Below are positions 6,518 through 15,089 of a stretch of 34,729 bases of DNA, piece by piece. Every line of letters starts with the position of its first letter. Positions within the stretch are counted from its first letter, which is position 1. The notes beneath the pieces are model-generated. The model was not told the origin of the DNA, made no database searches, and was given only the letters and a program-made list of their open reading frames with translations. A program made the translations under genes and the position numbers. The stretch is from Granulicatella sp041433555 (lineage in GTDB: Bacteria; Bacillota; Bacilli; Lactobacillales; Aerococcaceae), in contig NZ_JAPWBR010000020.1 of assembly GCF_041433555.1 (NCBI RefSeq), positions 1-34,729 of the forward strand, given 5' to 3'.

Positions 6518-7993
6518 ATGACATTTAGTACAAAAGAGTTATCCATTATTTACTTTTTAAATTATGAGAACTATGTTACCTCCAGTGAAATATCAAAACA
6601 ATTCTATTTCACGCCTAAAACGGTCTATCGAATAATTAAGAAAATAAATGATGTTGGTAAAGAACTATTTGATAAAGAAATAATTTTTTCTGAACCTGGT
6701 AAAGGATATAAGTTAAACTCATATTTTCTTGATAAAGATTTGAAAAACTTGTCTTCGACCAATTCAAATTCGGATGATTATAATGTGATCCTAAAAATAC
6801 TATTTAATCATCCTAAAAAAACAGCTGTTAATTCATTGTTTAAAAATAGTTATTATAGCGACAGTACAATTCAAAGGCGAATTAAACATATTGAAGCATA
6901 CTTAGCTCAGTTCGAAATATATCTAGAACAGAGTCGTCTGTATCTTTGCATCGAGGGGAAAGAAGAACAAATTAGAAAGGCGATTCAATTCACTTTAATT
7001 TTAACAAATAATTCATCGCAAACTAATTTAGTAAAAAACAATATTGATTTGTATGACAAGCGTTTTATTGAGAGTCAAATTGAATTAATTGAAGATACAT
7101 TTGGTATTGAAATTCCTTATCCATATGATGTTAATTTGTTCACCCATATATATATGTTGTTAATTCGGTATAGAGAAGGCAAAGTATCGTTTTTGCAGAA
7201 TCAAGAACCTTTAACTGGTGAAGAAAAATTACAATTAAAAAATAATCCTGAAATATATAAAGTCTCAAAAGTCATTAAGCAGAACATAGATTCTTATCTA
7301 TCAGTATACCTTGATGAACTGGAGGAATATTTTATTTTTCAAAATATTTATTCTTTTAGTTATTTTGAACAGAATTTTCAAAACATTGATGTTGAAGTTG
7401 CCAGAGAATTTTCAACACAACTTGTAAAGGAATATTTTAACTTAGACACTTTTGTAGATAGAAAGTACTTAGATTTAATTGAAGATTTATATTTTCATAT
7501 TCTACCAATGATAAATAGGTTAAGAGTAGGAATTTATATTGAAAATAATATGTTAGAAGAAATTCAATTAGAATACTTTGAAACCTTTAATAAGCTGAAA
7601 GATATAATACCAAAAATCCAGAATAGATTTGAGATTAAAAATCAAATATTTGATTCAGAAATAGGTTTTATAACTCTATATTTTGAGAAATATCTAACAA
7701 CAAATAAGAAAAATATTTTACTTATTTGTTCAACAGGTGTTGGTACGTCTGAATTGCTTAGGATTAAATTACAAAACGCATTTCCAGAATTTAATATTGT
7801 ATCAACGATGGGATTTAGGCAGCTAAAAAACTCTAATTTTGAGATCTTGAAAAAAGTAGATTATATTTTTTCAACAATCAGAATAAATGATAATTCAATA
7901 GTAAAACCTGTAATAAATATAAGTCCTATACTCTCAGAAAGAGATATACAGCTTATAAGATATACAGTTGAGGAGGAGAAAAAAATTGGATAA
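6518..7993 (+). CDS. PRD-containing regulator (BglG/MtlR-like) with C-terminal EIIB-like domain
   Basis: This regulator of about 491 aa very likely controls the lyxose/ketose PTS operon that follows. ATG 6518 is chosen over GTG 6509 and ATG 6512 because AGAGGTG lies 6 nt upstream. An N-terminal HTH (about 5-50, SSEISKQFYFTPKTVYRII) is followed by a second HTH-like region (SDSTIQRRIKHIEAYL), two PRD-like segments (around LFTHIYMLLIRYREG and LYFHILPMINRLR, each with a histidine), and a C-terminal EIIB-like module with LLICSTGVGTSELL. Unlike the regulator at 473-2404 it has no EIIA module. Its stop overlaps the next gene by 8 nt. Codon use is more AT-rich than in the first operon. Confidence 0.85.
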   Translation: MTFSTKELSIIYFLNYENYVTSSEISKQFYFTPKTVYRIIKKINDVGKELFDKEIIFSEPGKGYKLNSYFLDKDLKNLSSTNSNSDDYNVILKILFNHPKKTAVNSLFKNSYYSDSTIQRRIKHIEAYLAQFEIYLEQSRLYLCIEGKEEQIRKAIQFTLILTNNSSQTNLVKNNIDLYDKRFIESQIELIEDTFGIEIPYPYDVNLFTHIYMLLIRYREGKVSFLQNQEPLTGEEKLQLKNNPEIYKVSKVIKQNIDSYLSVYLDELEEYFIFQNIYSFSYFEQNFQNIDVEVAREFSTQLVKEYFNLDTFVDRKYLDLIEDLYFHILPMINRLRVGIYIENNMLEEIQLEYFETFNKLKDIIPKIQNRFEIKNQIFDSEIGFITLYFEKYLTTNKKNILLICSTGVGTSELLRIKLQNAFPEFNIVSTMGFRQLKNSNFEILKKVDYIFSTIRINDNSIVKPVINISPILSERDIQLIRYTVEEEKKIG

Positions 7994-8453
7994 AGAAATT
8001 GATTTAACAAAGGTAATAAATAAATCGCTAATGATTGTACAATCGAAAGCTAGTTCAAAAAAAGAGATTCTTATAGAATTGTCAAATTTACTAGAAAAAG
8101 AAGGATATGTAAAAAGCTCAGAGGAATTTTTGAAAGATGTTTATTTAAGAGAAGAGGAAGGTATAACTGGTATTGGAAGTAATATTGCAATTCCTCATGG
8201 CAAATCCGATGCGGTCATAAAAACTACAGTTGCTATAGCAACACTTGAAAATGAAATTTACTGGGAAACTTTAGACGGGAAAGGAGTGAAGGTAATTATT
8301 TTATTTGCAGTTCAAGATACGGATGCAACTACGACACATATTTTATTATTACAAAAAGTTGCTATCTTGTTAGCAGATGATGATTTTTTAGAAAGTCTTA
8401 AAGTTGTTTCTTCAGTAGACGAATTATATCAACTATTTATAGATAAATACTAA
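7986..8453 (+). CDS. PTS EIIA component, fructose type
   Basis: This 155-aa phosphocarrier has the fructose-type EIIA fold; the active histidine is in GSNIAIPHGKSDAV at about residue 65. TTG 7986 is the chosen start: AGGAGG (7971-7976) is 9 nt upstream, and the longer frame from TTG 7968 would place the ribosome binding site inside the gene. The gene overlaps the end of the regulator by 8 nt, so the two are translationally coupled. It serves the EIIB and EIIC genes that follow the aldolase. Confidence 0.85.
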   Translation: MDKEIDLTKVINKSLMIVQSKASSKKEILIELSNLLEKEGYVKSSEEFLKDVYLREEEGITGIGSNIAIPHGKSDAVIKTTVAIATLENEIYWETLDGKGVKVIILFAVQDTDATTTHILLLQKVAILLADDDFLESLKVVSSVDELYQLFIDKY

Positions 8454-8465
8454 GGAGTGTGGAAA

Positions 8466-9335
8466 ATGTTAGTAAGTGGTAAAGAAATTTTAGAAGTGGC
8501 AAATAAACATGGGTTTGCAGTTCCTGCTTTTAATGCAGGATCTGGACAGTTGTTAGAGGCAGTAATTGAAGCGTGTGAAGAAACAGAATCTCCTGTAATG
8601 ATTGCTATTCATCCAGATGAGTTATCTTTCTTGACGGATAGTTTTGTCGATCAAGTAAAATATTATGCTAATCATTCTCGATTACCAATTTGTATCCATC
8701 TTGATCACGGGGCAAATTTTGAACAGGTTATTCATGCGATTCAATTAGGCTTTACCTCGGTAATGATTGATGCTTCTCATAAGGAGTATGAAGATAATAT
8801 TGCAATTACAAAAAAAGTAGTTGAGGCAGCTCATGCGGTTGGTGTTTCTGTTGAAGCAGAATTAGGAACGATTGGTGATACAGGTAACAGTATTGAAGGT
8901 GGCGTTACTGAAGTGATTTATACTGACCCAAATGTTGCAAGAGACTTTATCGAAAGAACTAATGTAGATAGTCTGGCGGTAGCGATTGGTACAGCTCATG
9001 GTATCTATCCTAAAGATTTAAAACCAAAATTAAGACATGATATTTTAGAAGAGATTGAAAAGTTAGTTGAAATTCCTTTAGTGTTACATGGCGGTTCAAG
9101 TAATCCAGATGAAGAAATTGCGAAAGCAGTGACAATGGGGATTAACAAAATTAATATTTCGAGTGATATTAAGATTGTATTTGCTAATAAACTCAAAGAA
9201 GTATTGGCGAATGGTGGTAGTGAAATTAGAGAACCAAATGTAATGTTCCCACCATGTATGGAAGAAACGAAAAAAGTAGCTATTGAAAAGATTAAGCTAT
9301 TTAAATCTGATAAGAAAGCCAAATTGTATTATTAG
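8466..9335 (+). CDS. Class II ketose-(bis)phosphate aldolase (FbaA/GatY/KbaY family)
   Basis: This 289-aa zinc aldolase cleaves a ketose phosphate to dihydroxyacetone phosphate and an aldehyde. Family motifs in order: CIHLDHGANFEQ with zinc histidine and catalytic aspartate, SVMIDASHKEYEDNI, SVEAELGTIGD, AIGTAHGIYP and LHGGSSNPDEEI with zinc histidines, and the phosphate-binding NKINISSDIK. ATG 8466 has AAGGAG 8 nt upstream; the GTG at 8457 lies inside that site. The gene is placed between EIIA and EIIB, so it should act on the PTS product. No sugar-phosphate kinase is present, so a ketose 1-phosphate rather than a 1,6-bisphosphate is the more likely substrate. Confidence 0.85.
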   Translation: MLVSGKEILEVANKHGFAVPAFNAGSGQLLEAVIEACEETESPVMIAIHPDELSFLTDSFVDQVKYYANHSRLPICIHLDHGANFEQVIHAIQLGFTSVMIDASHKEYEDNIAITKKVVEAAHAVGVSVEAELGTIGDTGNSIEGGVTEVIYTDPNVARDFIERTNVDSLAVAIGTAHGIYPKDLKPKLRHDILEEIEKLVEIPLVLHGGSSNPDEEIAKAVTMGINKINISSDIKIVFANKLKEVLANGGSEIREPNVMFPPCMEETKKVAIEKIKLFKSDKKAKLYY

Positions 9336-9356
9336 AAATCGATTGGGGGAATTAAA

Positions 9357-9674
9357 ATGAATATTGTTGGAATAGCAGCATGTACTGCAGGAATTGCTCA
9401 TACGTATATTGCAAAAGAAAAAATTCAACAAGCTGCAGAAAAAAGAGGGCATACAATTCATATTGAAACACAAGGCTTGGCGGGGACTCAAGATGAATTA
9501 ACTCCACGCGATATTAAAGAGGCAGATATTGTTCTTATTGCTGCAGATATTAAAGTTAACGGAAGAGATCGCTTTAATGGGAAAAGAATTGTAGAAATTC
9601 CTACAGGATTAGCAGTGAAATCATCTCAAAAATTAGTTGAGAAGTTAGAGCAAGTTGTAAACGAACAAAGATAA
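9357..9674 (+). CDS. PTS EIIB component, fructose type
   Basis: This 105-aa EIIB has the fructose-family signature: cysteine followed by TAGIAHTYIAKEKI near the N-terminus, then EADIVLIAADIKVNGRDRF. The cysteine at about residue 9 is the phosphorylation site. AACTCCT-free upstream DNA with a GGGGGA site precedes the ATG. It receives phosphate from the EIIA at 7986 and serves the EIIC encoded 15 bp downstream. Separate IIB and IIC genes are usual for fructose-like PTS of unknown sugar specificity. Confidence 0.9.
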   Translation: MNIVGIAACTAGIAHTYIAKEKIQQAAEKRGHTIHIETQGLAGTQDELTPRDIKEADIVLIAADIKVNGRDRFNGKRIVEIPTGLAVKSSQKLVEKLEQVVNEQR

Positions 9675-9689
9675 TAAGGAGTGTTAAAA

Positions 9690-10781
9690 ATGAAAAAGAT
9701 TGAAATCAAGAAACACTTGATGACGGCGATATCTTTCTTCCTCCCAATTGTTGTTGGTGCCGGTTTTCTATTGGCTATTGGGAATATGATGGGTGGACAG
9801 AATATTCAGGCTTATAAAGATGGTTTTACTTTTGCGGATACTTTAGTAACTATGGGGATTTACGGTCTTAGTTTATTGCCGATGATCGTATCAACGGCAA
9901 TTGCGTATTCAATTGCAGATAAGCCAGGTATCGCGCCAGGTTTAATTGTTGGTATGGTTGCTTCAGGTATTGGAGCAGGTTTCTTAGGTGGACTAGTTGG
10001 TGGTTATATTTCAGGATATACTGTAGCAGCAATTGTTCATTATATTAAGGTACCAAAATGGATGGAAGGTTTAATGCCTACATTAGTTATTCCTTTCTTA
10101 AGTTCTTTCATTGCCGGTATGCTTATGTATTATGTGGTAGGTGGACCAATCAATTGGCTTGCTGGTTTGATTACGGGATATCTTTCTAGTTTAGATAAAT
10201 CATCTCTATTCTTCTATGGAATGATTATTGGGATTTTTGCATCAATTGATTATGGTGGTGCGATTAACAAAGTAGTTTTTGCATTTGTATTCACTTTATT
10301 CTCTGAAGGTATCTATGAACCAATTACTGTATTAATCTTAGCTTCAATGGTAACACCATTTGGGCTAACTATGGCTTATTTCATTGGAAAAGTAATCCGT
10401 AAAAATATCTTCAATAAACAAGAAATTAATGCATTAACTACAGCATTCCCTATGGGTGTTTGTCAGATTACAGAAGGTTGTTTCCCAATTGTTTTAAATG
10501 ATTTATTAAGAAATGTAATCGCTACTGGTGTTGGTGGTGCTATTGGTGGTGGACTAAGTATGCTTTGGGGAGCTGATAGTCATATTCCAGCTTCTGGTAT
10601 GTTTGCGGTATTCACAATGACTAAACCTTGGGCATTTATCGGTGCGTTGCTAATTGGTTCGCTAGCAACAGCTGTAACAATTTTAATTCTAAAACCAAAA
10701 GTAGATCCAAACTTTGTTCCGGGTGTAGAAGAAGATCAAGAAGAAGATGATATTGCTTGGGAAGATTTAAAGATTAGTTAG
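9690..10781 (+). CDS. PTS EIIC component, fructose type
   Basis: This 363-aa membrane permease of the fructose-type EIIC family has about nine or ten hydrophobic segments, glycine-rich loops (GIGAGFLGGLVGGYISGY) and the family block around QITEGCFPIVLND, where fructose permeases usually read ITEGAIPF. ATG 9690 is used, with AAGGAG 8 nt upstream; the GTG at 9681 lies in that site. The C-terminus is acidic (EEDQEEDD). The changed ITEG block fits a sugar other than fructose, but the substrate cannot be read directly. Confidence 0.88.
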   Translation: MKKIEIKKHLMTAISFFLPIVVGAGFLLAIGNMMGGQNIQAYKDGFTFADTLVTMGIYGLSLLPMIVSTAIAYSIADKPGIAPGLIVGMVASGIGAGFLGGLVGGYISGYTVAAIVHYIKVPKWMEGLMPTLVIPFLSSFIAGMLMYYVVGGPINWLAGLITGYLSSLDKSSLFFYGMIIGIFASIDYGGAINKVVFAFVFTLFSEGIYEPITVLILASMVTPFGLTMAYFIGKVIRKNIFNKQEINALTTAFPMGVCQITEGCFPIVLNDLLRNVIATGVGGAIGGGLSMLWGADSHIPASGMFAVFTMTKPWAFIGALLIGSLATAVTILILKPKVDPNFVPGVEEDQEEDDIAWEDLKIS

Positions 10782-10792
10782 GAGTGTAATTA

Positions 10793-11305
10793 ATGATTGA
10801 TTATAAAGAAAAAGTATATCAAGCTTTCTTAGAGTCAAATATTGTTTTTACTTCAGATGAATTAAGTAGTATAGAATATGCTGATTTTGGATTGAGTAAT
10901 TTTGAAAATGAAGGATTAAATCTCATTGTTTACGAAAATAATGATAGATATTGTGCTAAAGAAATGGTATTACTTCCTTTCCAAACTTGTCCAGAACATT
11001 TACATCCAAATCGTAATGGAGAACCAGGTAAACAAGAAACCTTTAGATGTAGAAAGGGAAGTGTAGTACTTTTTGTAGAAGGAGAAGCTAATGGTGTGAC
11101 TGTTAAAGTGCCAGAAGGAAAAGAAAATTACTATACTGTAAAACATGGGATAGTTTTAATGCCAGGAGAACAGTATACAATCTTACCTAATACAAAACAC
11201 TGGTTCCAGGCTGGGAAAGAAGGAGCAATCATTTCTGAATTTTCTTCAAATAGTGATGATGCTAGCGATGTATTTACTGATCCAAATGTGAAGAGAGTAA
11301 ATTAA
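10793..11305 (+). CDS. D-lyxose ketol-isomerase (cupin; B. subtilis YdaE-like)
   Basis: This 170-aa enzyme interconverts D-lyxose and D-xylulose (and usually D-mannose and D-fructose). The sequence follows the B. subtilis YdaE type closely from memory: DRYCAKEMVLLPFQTCPEH, the metal-binding cupin motifs CPEHLHP and KQETFRCRKG, then NTKHWFQAG and FTDPNVKR. Histidines and glutamate in these motifs hold the divalent metal. It lies 11 bp after EIIC with a GGAGTG site. Because the enzyme acts on free sugars, its presence beside a PTS, together with xylulokinase, suggests that unphosphorylated pentose also reaches the cytoplasm. Confidence 0.87.
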   Translation: MIDYKEKVYQAFLESNIVFTSDELSSIEYADFGLSNFENEGLNLIVYENNDRYCAKEMVLLPFQTCPEHLHPNRNGEPGKQETFRCRKGSVVLFVEGEANGVTVKVPEGKENYYTVKHGIVLMPGEQYTILPNTKHWFQAGKEGAIISEFSSNSDDASDVFTDPNVKRVN

Positions 11306-11312
11306 TATGATG

Positions 11313-11343
11313 AAGGGGCTGAGGAAATACCAAGCCCCTTTTT
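11313..11343 (+). terminator. Intra-operon terminator-like hairpin
   Basis: AAGGGGCT (11313-11320) and AGCCCCTT (11333-11340) form an 8-bp stem with a 12-nt loop and five T at the end. It stands between the lyxose isomerase and epimerase genes, which share direction, so it probably lowers rather than ends transcription into the last two genes. Confidence 0.75.
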
Positions 11344-11361
11344 AAATAAAGAGGTATCGTT

Positions 11362-12318
11362 ATGAATACTTATTCTATCGAAAATGAATATATAAAAATA
11401 GAATTTCTTACTAAGGGGGCAACAGTTGTCTCTATTAGAAAGAAAGAGACGAATACAGAATACATTTTGTCCTATAAGAATATAGATCGATACGTAAATA
11501 ATGTTTACTATTTTGGTGCGACAATTGGAAGGAACGCAGGAAGAACGTATCCTACTGAATATACAAATTTTTCAGGTAACAAAATAAAATTAAAACCTAA
11601 TGAAAATAAGGTGTATTTGCATGGAGGAGAACATGGACTTGACTCTGTTGAATGGAAATTATCTATATTAGAAGCAGATTTTGCGCTGTTAGAATACAAA
11701 GACTCAAATCCCGACTATGAAAAGTCCTCCGTGAACGTAATATACCAATTAATTGGTAAAAACTTTGTTATTAGATATTTAGGAAATGCAGAAATTCCTA
11801 CAATTTTTAACCTGACTAATCATTCTTACTTCAACCTGAATGGTAATAGAGATTATAGTACTGTCAAAAATCATTATTTAAAAATTGAAGAGTCCGAATT
11901 GCAAATTGTAGATGATGATTTCATCCCAACTGAAAAATACTCCGATATGAAAAATAAATATCAGAACTTTGATTTTTCAGATGGAAAGAAAATTATTGAA
12001 GCTTTTGATGTGGATAATGATTTGAGTCGAAAGTGTAAGGGTGGCATAGATCTTGCATACTGCTTTAAAAAGAATGTAATTTCAACGCCAAAAATAGAAA
12101 TTTGGTCTGATGATCGAAAAAATGGACTTCGAATATATTCTAATCAAGAATCTTGTGTTATTTATACACTAAATAAATTAATAGATAGTGAAGAAGAATT
12201 TCAAAAGTATCAAGGAATAACCTTTGAAATGCAAAAAAGACCAAATTACATTCATAGTTTATCTGGGGATTGTCTTCAAACTAATTATTATAATTACATT
12301 AGATATGAAATATTATAG
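11362..12318 (+). CDS. galM: Aldose 1-epimerase (mutarotase)
   Basis: This 318-aa GalM-family enzyme interconverts alpha and beta anomers of aldoses. Motifs: ATIGRNAGRTYP near residue 54, VYLHGGEHGLD with the first catalytic histidine, NLTNHSYFNLNGN with the second, and the C-terminal TFEMQKRPNYIH holding the likely catalytic glutamate. The start has GAGGTATCG shortly upstream. Located between lyxose isomerase and xylulokinase, it probably supplies the anomer the isomerase uses. The exact sugar specificity is not known; the symbol is by family. Confidence 0.82.
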   Translation: MNTYSIENEYIKIEFLTKGATVVSIRKKETNTEYILSYKNIDRYVNNVYYFGATIGRNAGRTYPTEYTNFSGNKIKLKPNENKVYLHGGEHGLDSVEWKLSILEADFALLEYKDSNPDYEKSSVNVIYQLIGKNFVIRYLGNAEIPTIFNLTNHSYFNLNGNRDYSTVKNHYLKIEESELQIVDDDFIPTEKYSDMKNKYQNFDFSDGKKIIEAFDVDNDLSRKCKGGIDLAYCFKKNVISTPKIEIWSDDRKNGLRIYSNQESCVIYTLNKLIDSEEEFQKYQGITFEMQKRPNYIHSLSGDCLQTNYYNYIRYEIL

Positions 12319-12332
12319 AGGAGGTCACGAAT

Positions 12333-13811
12333 ATGGGTTATGTATTGGGGTTAGATTTAGGAACTAGTTCCCTAAAAGGTTTATTGATAGATAAAGATTG
12401 TAATTTAGTATATGAAGCATCTTATGAATACACTTTCTATGCTCCCAAGCCAAGTTATAGTGAACAAAATCCTGAAGAATGGATTCTAGCACTTAACAGT
12501 ATTATGGAAGAAATTAATTCAAAAGTAATTGATTTTGGCGATAATCTTGAAGCTATAAGTATTTCTGGGCAGATGCATGGGCTTGTGATGCTAGATGAAT
12601 ATAACAAGGTTATTAGACCAGCTATCTTATGGAATGATACCAGAACAAGTAAACAATGCGAAAATATACTCAAAGATTTTGGAGATAAAATATTATCAAT
12701 CACAAAAAATAGACCATTAGAAGGATTTACTCTACCTAAAATATTATGGGTTCAGGAAAATGAACCTGACTTATGGGAGCAAGTAAAGCATATAATGCTT
12801 CCGAAAGATTATGTTGTATGGTATTTAACAGAAAAATACTCGACTGATTTCTCAGATGCTGCAGGAACCTTAATGTTAGATTTAAAAAATTGCAAATGGT
12901 CTGAAGCAATCATTGAAAAATATAAAATTGAAAAAATGTATTTACCTTCGATTTATAAATCTGAAGAATTTGTTGGTGAAGTAACAGATGCTTTATCACT
13001 TATATGGCAACTAAAAAATAAAGTAAAAGTAGCTGCAGGAGGAGCTGATAATGCTTGTGCAGCACTTGGCGCTGGGATTGTTTCTTCCGAAATTGCTTTA
13101 GTAAGTATTGGAACTTCTGGTGTTTTCTTGTCCTATGAAGATCAGCCCCATGATAATTATAATGGGATGCTTCATCTATTTAATCATGCTATTAGTGGTG
13201 GTTATTATTCAATGGGGGTAACTCTGTCCGCGGGCCATAGTCTAGAGTGGTTTAGAAGGACCTTTGCTAGAGGGAAAATGTTTAAGGAACTTTTAGAGAA
13301 TATTGACAATATAAATGTCGGTTGCGACGGCCTACTCTTTACTCCGTATATCGTTGGAGAAAGAACGCCATATGCGGATAGTAAAATCAGAGGAAGTTTC
13401 ATTGGAATAGACACAAACCATAATCTTGATCATTTTACTCGAGCAGTGATTGAAGGGATTACTTTTTCTTTAAAAGACTCACAGGTGTTAATGGAGAAAG
13501 TTGCTAATAAAAAATTTTCAAAAATAATATCTGTTGGTGGAGGAGCCAAAAACAAAGAATGGCTACAGATGCAAGCTGATATTTTTTCATGTGAAATTCT
13601 ACAGTTAAAATCAGAACAAGGACCTGGTCTAGGGGCTGCATTTTTGGCCATGATTGTAGCTGGATGGTATCCAAGTTTAGAAGAGTGTGTGACAAAAAAT
13701 GTTCATTACAAAGATTCGATTTTGCCAAACACTTTAGCTACAATAGAGTACGATAAGGTATACGAAAAATATAGAAAGATTTATAAAGCCACTAAAGAAA
13801 TTTGTGTTTAA
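12333..13811 (+). CDS. xylB: Xylulokinase
   Basis: This is a 492-aa FGGY-family kinase that makes D-xylulose 5-phosphate from D-xylulose and ATP, feeding the pentose phosphate or phosphoketolase route. Visible: the ATP-binding start LGLDLGTSSLKGLLID, SISGQMHGLVMLD, ILWNDTRTSKQCE, AAGGADNACAALGAG, SIGTSGVFLS, and the C-terminal VGGGAKNKEWLQMQADI. The XylB-type GQMHGLV block and length favour xylulokinase over other FGGY kinases. It starts 14 bp after the epimerase with GAGGAGG upstream, and the preceding lyxose isomerase makes its substrate. Confidence 0.9.
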   Translation: MGYVLGLDLGTSSLKGLLIDKDCNLVYEASYEYTFYAPKPSYSEQNPEEWILALNSIMEEINSKVIDFGDNLEAISISGQMHGLVMLDEYNKVIRPAILWNDTRTSKQCENILKDFGDKILSITKNRPLEGFTLPKILWVQENEPDLWEQVKHIMLPKDYVVWYLTEKYSTDFSDAAGTLMLDLKNCKWSEAIIEKYKIEKMYLPSIYKSEEFVGEVTDALSLIWQLKNKVKVAAGGADNACAALGAGIVSSEIALVSIGTSGVFLSYEDQPHDNYNGMLHLFNHAISGGYYSMGVTLSAGHSLEWFRRTFARGKMFKELLENIDNINVGCDGLLFTPYIVGERTPYADSKIRGSFIGIDTNHNLDHFTRAVIEGITFSLKDSQVLMEKVANKKFSKIISVGGGAKNKEWLQMQADIFSCEILQLKSEQGPGLGAAFLAMIVAGWYPSLEECVTKNVHYKDSILPNTLATIEYDKVYEKYRKIYKATKEICV

Positions 13812-13934
13812 ATTTAATATAAGAGTATTTCGATATTAAAAGTAAAGAATACTTCATTGTAAATATTCAATAAATTTATCCATTTCATTAAGGTTGGTAA
13901 ATAGATTTGTATGATTTAAATTAATTGTTTATTA

Positions 13935-13974
13935 TTCAACAGATGACTTTAAAAAGTCATCTGTTGAATTTTTT
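13935..13974 (+). terminator. Terminator of the second PTS operon, built from the operator-like 12-mer
   Basis: TTCAACAGATGACTTT (13935-13950) and AAAGTCATCTGTTGAA (13953-13968) are perfect complements, followed by six T. The stem contains CAGATGACTTT, the same sequence found at the kdgA promoter (21011-21022). The stretch 13812-13934 before it holds only short AT-rich inverted repeats. The same DNA may also bind the hexuronate regulator. Confidence 0.85.
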
Positions 13975-14067
13975 ATTACCTATTATAATAGATGAGACCT
14001 TTATTTAATGGGAAAATAGCAACTTCAAAAAAGTTTGAAAAAATTTTAATTTAGGTATTTATTTTTT

Positions 14068-14101
14068 TGTTAACTTCTGATACAATGAATACATCAGATG
14101 A
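14068..14101 (+). promoter_or_regulatory. Promoter of the glucuronide operon with operator-like CATCAGATG
   Basis: TGATACAAT (14079-14087) is an extended -10 box (TGN followed by TACAAT). No good -35 stands at 17 bp. CATCAGATG (14093-14101), nearly palindromic and sharing CAGATGA with the other sites of this locus, lies on the expected transcription start. A repressor bound there would block initiation. The GntR protein at 20252-20932 is the natural candidate, by context. Confidence 0.5.
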
Positions 14102-14162
14102 ATTCACTGCAAAACGTCACATCATTTCTAAAATTAGAGATGATTTTATATTTACGCACTAA

Positions 14163-14176
14163 TGTAAGCGAGTGCA
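14163..14176 (+). promoter_or_regulatory. Possible CcpA roadblock site (cre)
   Basis: TGTAAGCGAGTGCA matches 12 of 14 positions of the cre consensus (TGWAANCGNTNWCA). It lies about 70 bp downstream of the predicted transcription start, where bound CcpA would block elongation. It also forms part of a GCACT...AGTGC hairpin, so an RNA-level role is an alternative. Confidence 0.4.
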
Positions 14177-14177
14177 T

Positions 14178-14211
14178 AAAAGTCATCTAACAAAAATCAT
14201 CTGCAGACTTT
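14178..14211 (+). promoter_or_regulatory. Paired TCATCT operator-like motifs in the operon leader
   Basis: AAAAGTCATCTAAC and AAAATCATCTGCAG stand next to each other 30-65 bp before the first gene, in the same orientation. Both share TCATCT with the sites at 20931, 20982 and 21011. The leader between the promoter and the HAD gene is about 150 nt and also contains an ATCATTTCT/AGAGATGAT hairpin (around 14120-14145). Confidence 0.45.
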
Positions 14212-14242
14212 AGAACTGATTTATTTTATGAAAGGAGAGCAT

Positions 14243-15070
14243 ATGGCTTTAACAAATGAAAGTCCATTCGTAGTATGTATCGATTCAGATGGCTGTGCGA
14301 TGGACACAATGGATATTAAGCACATTCGATTCTTTGGCCCGCTAGCAGCGAAGTATTTCGAGATAAAAGATCAAGAAGTCTATTTAGAAGAATGGAATCG
14401 TGTTAACTTATTCTCTGAAACGAGAGGGATTAATCGCTTTAAAGGGTTACTACTTAGTCTCGAGTTTGCTAAAGAACACGGTGAAGCAATTGAAGACTTC
14501 TCAGTGTTTGCTAACTGGTGTAATCATACAACATCTCTTTCGAATCAATCATTAGAAGAGGAGATTGCTAAGCATAACGATGCTTTACTAGTAAAAGCAC
14601 TCGATTGGAGTAAGGCTGTGAATCACGGCATTGAAACAGAACTTGTTGGCGAAGATAAACCTTTTGAAGGCGTGAAAAGTGCTTTAGAAGAAATTAGTAA
14701 AGTAGCACAAATTGCGATTGTTTCTTCTGCGAATAGCGAAGCAGTTAATAGTGAATGGAAACGTCATGGGTTAATGCCATTTGTTTCAGAATTCTTCGGA
14801 CAGGAACGAGGAAGTAAAGCAGCAGCGATTAAAGAAATCAAGTCTCTTGGATTTGAAAAAGAAAAAATTTTAATGGTCGGAGATGCTCCTGGTGATCTAG
14901 ACGCTGCAAAAGTTAATGAAGTACATTTCTATCCAATTTTATTTGGAAAAGAAAAAGAGTCGTGGGAAACGTTAGTCACAAAAATTCTTCCAGAATTTAT
15001 TGACGGACATTACGACGATAAAGAGTATCAAGCAATTTATCATAAACATTTATCACAATTTAAAAATTAA
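14243..15070 (+). CDS. HAD-superfamily hydrolase, probable sugar phosphatase
   Basis: This 275-aa protein has the HAD motifs: nucleophile block VVCIDSDGCAMD with D14 and D16, motif II IAIVSSANSEAV, a lysine downstream (GSKAAAIKEI), and the acidic motif MVGDAPGDLDAAK. A helical cap lies between about residues 20 and 130. ATG 14243 is chosen over ATG 14228 because AAAGGAGAG lies directly before it. It is the first gene of the glucuronide operon, 19 bp before the symporter. The substrate is unknown; a role in removing phosphate from an intermediate, or repair of a side product, is inferred only from position. Confidence 0.75.
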   Translation: MALTNESPFVVCIDSDGCAMDTMDIKHIRFFGPLAAKYFEIKDQEVYLEEWNRVNLFSETRGINRFKGLLLSLEFAKEHGEAIEDFSVFANWCNHTTSLSNQSLEEEIAKHNDALLVKALDWSKAVNHGIETELVGEDKPFEGVKSALEEISKVAQIAIVSSANSEAVNSEWKRHGLMPFVSEFFGQERGSKAAAIKEIKSLGFEKEKILMVGDAPGDLDAAKVNEVHFYPILFGKEKESWETLVTKILPEFIDGHYDDKEYQAIYHKHLSQFKN

Positions 15071-15089
15071 AAAATAAGGAGTTAATATC

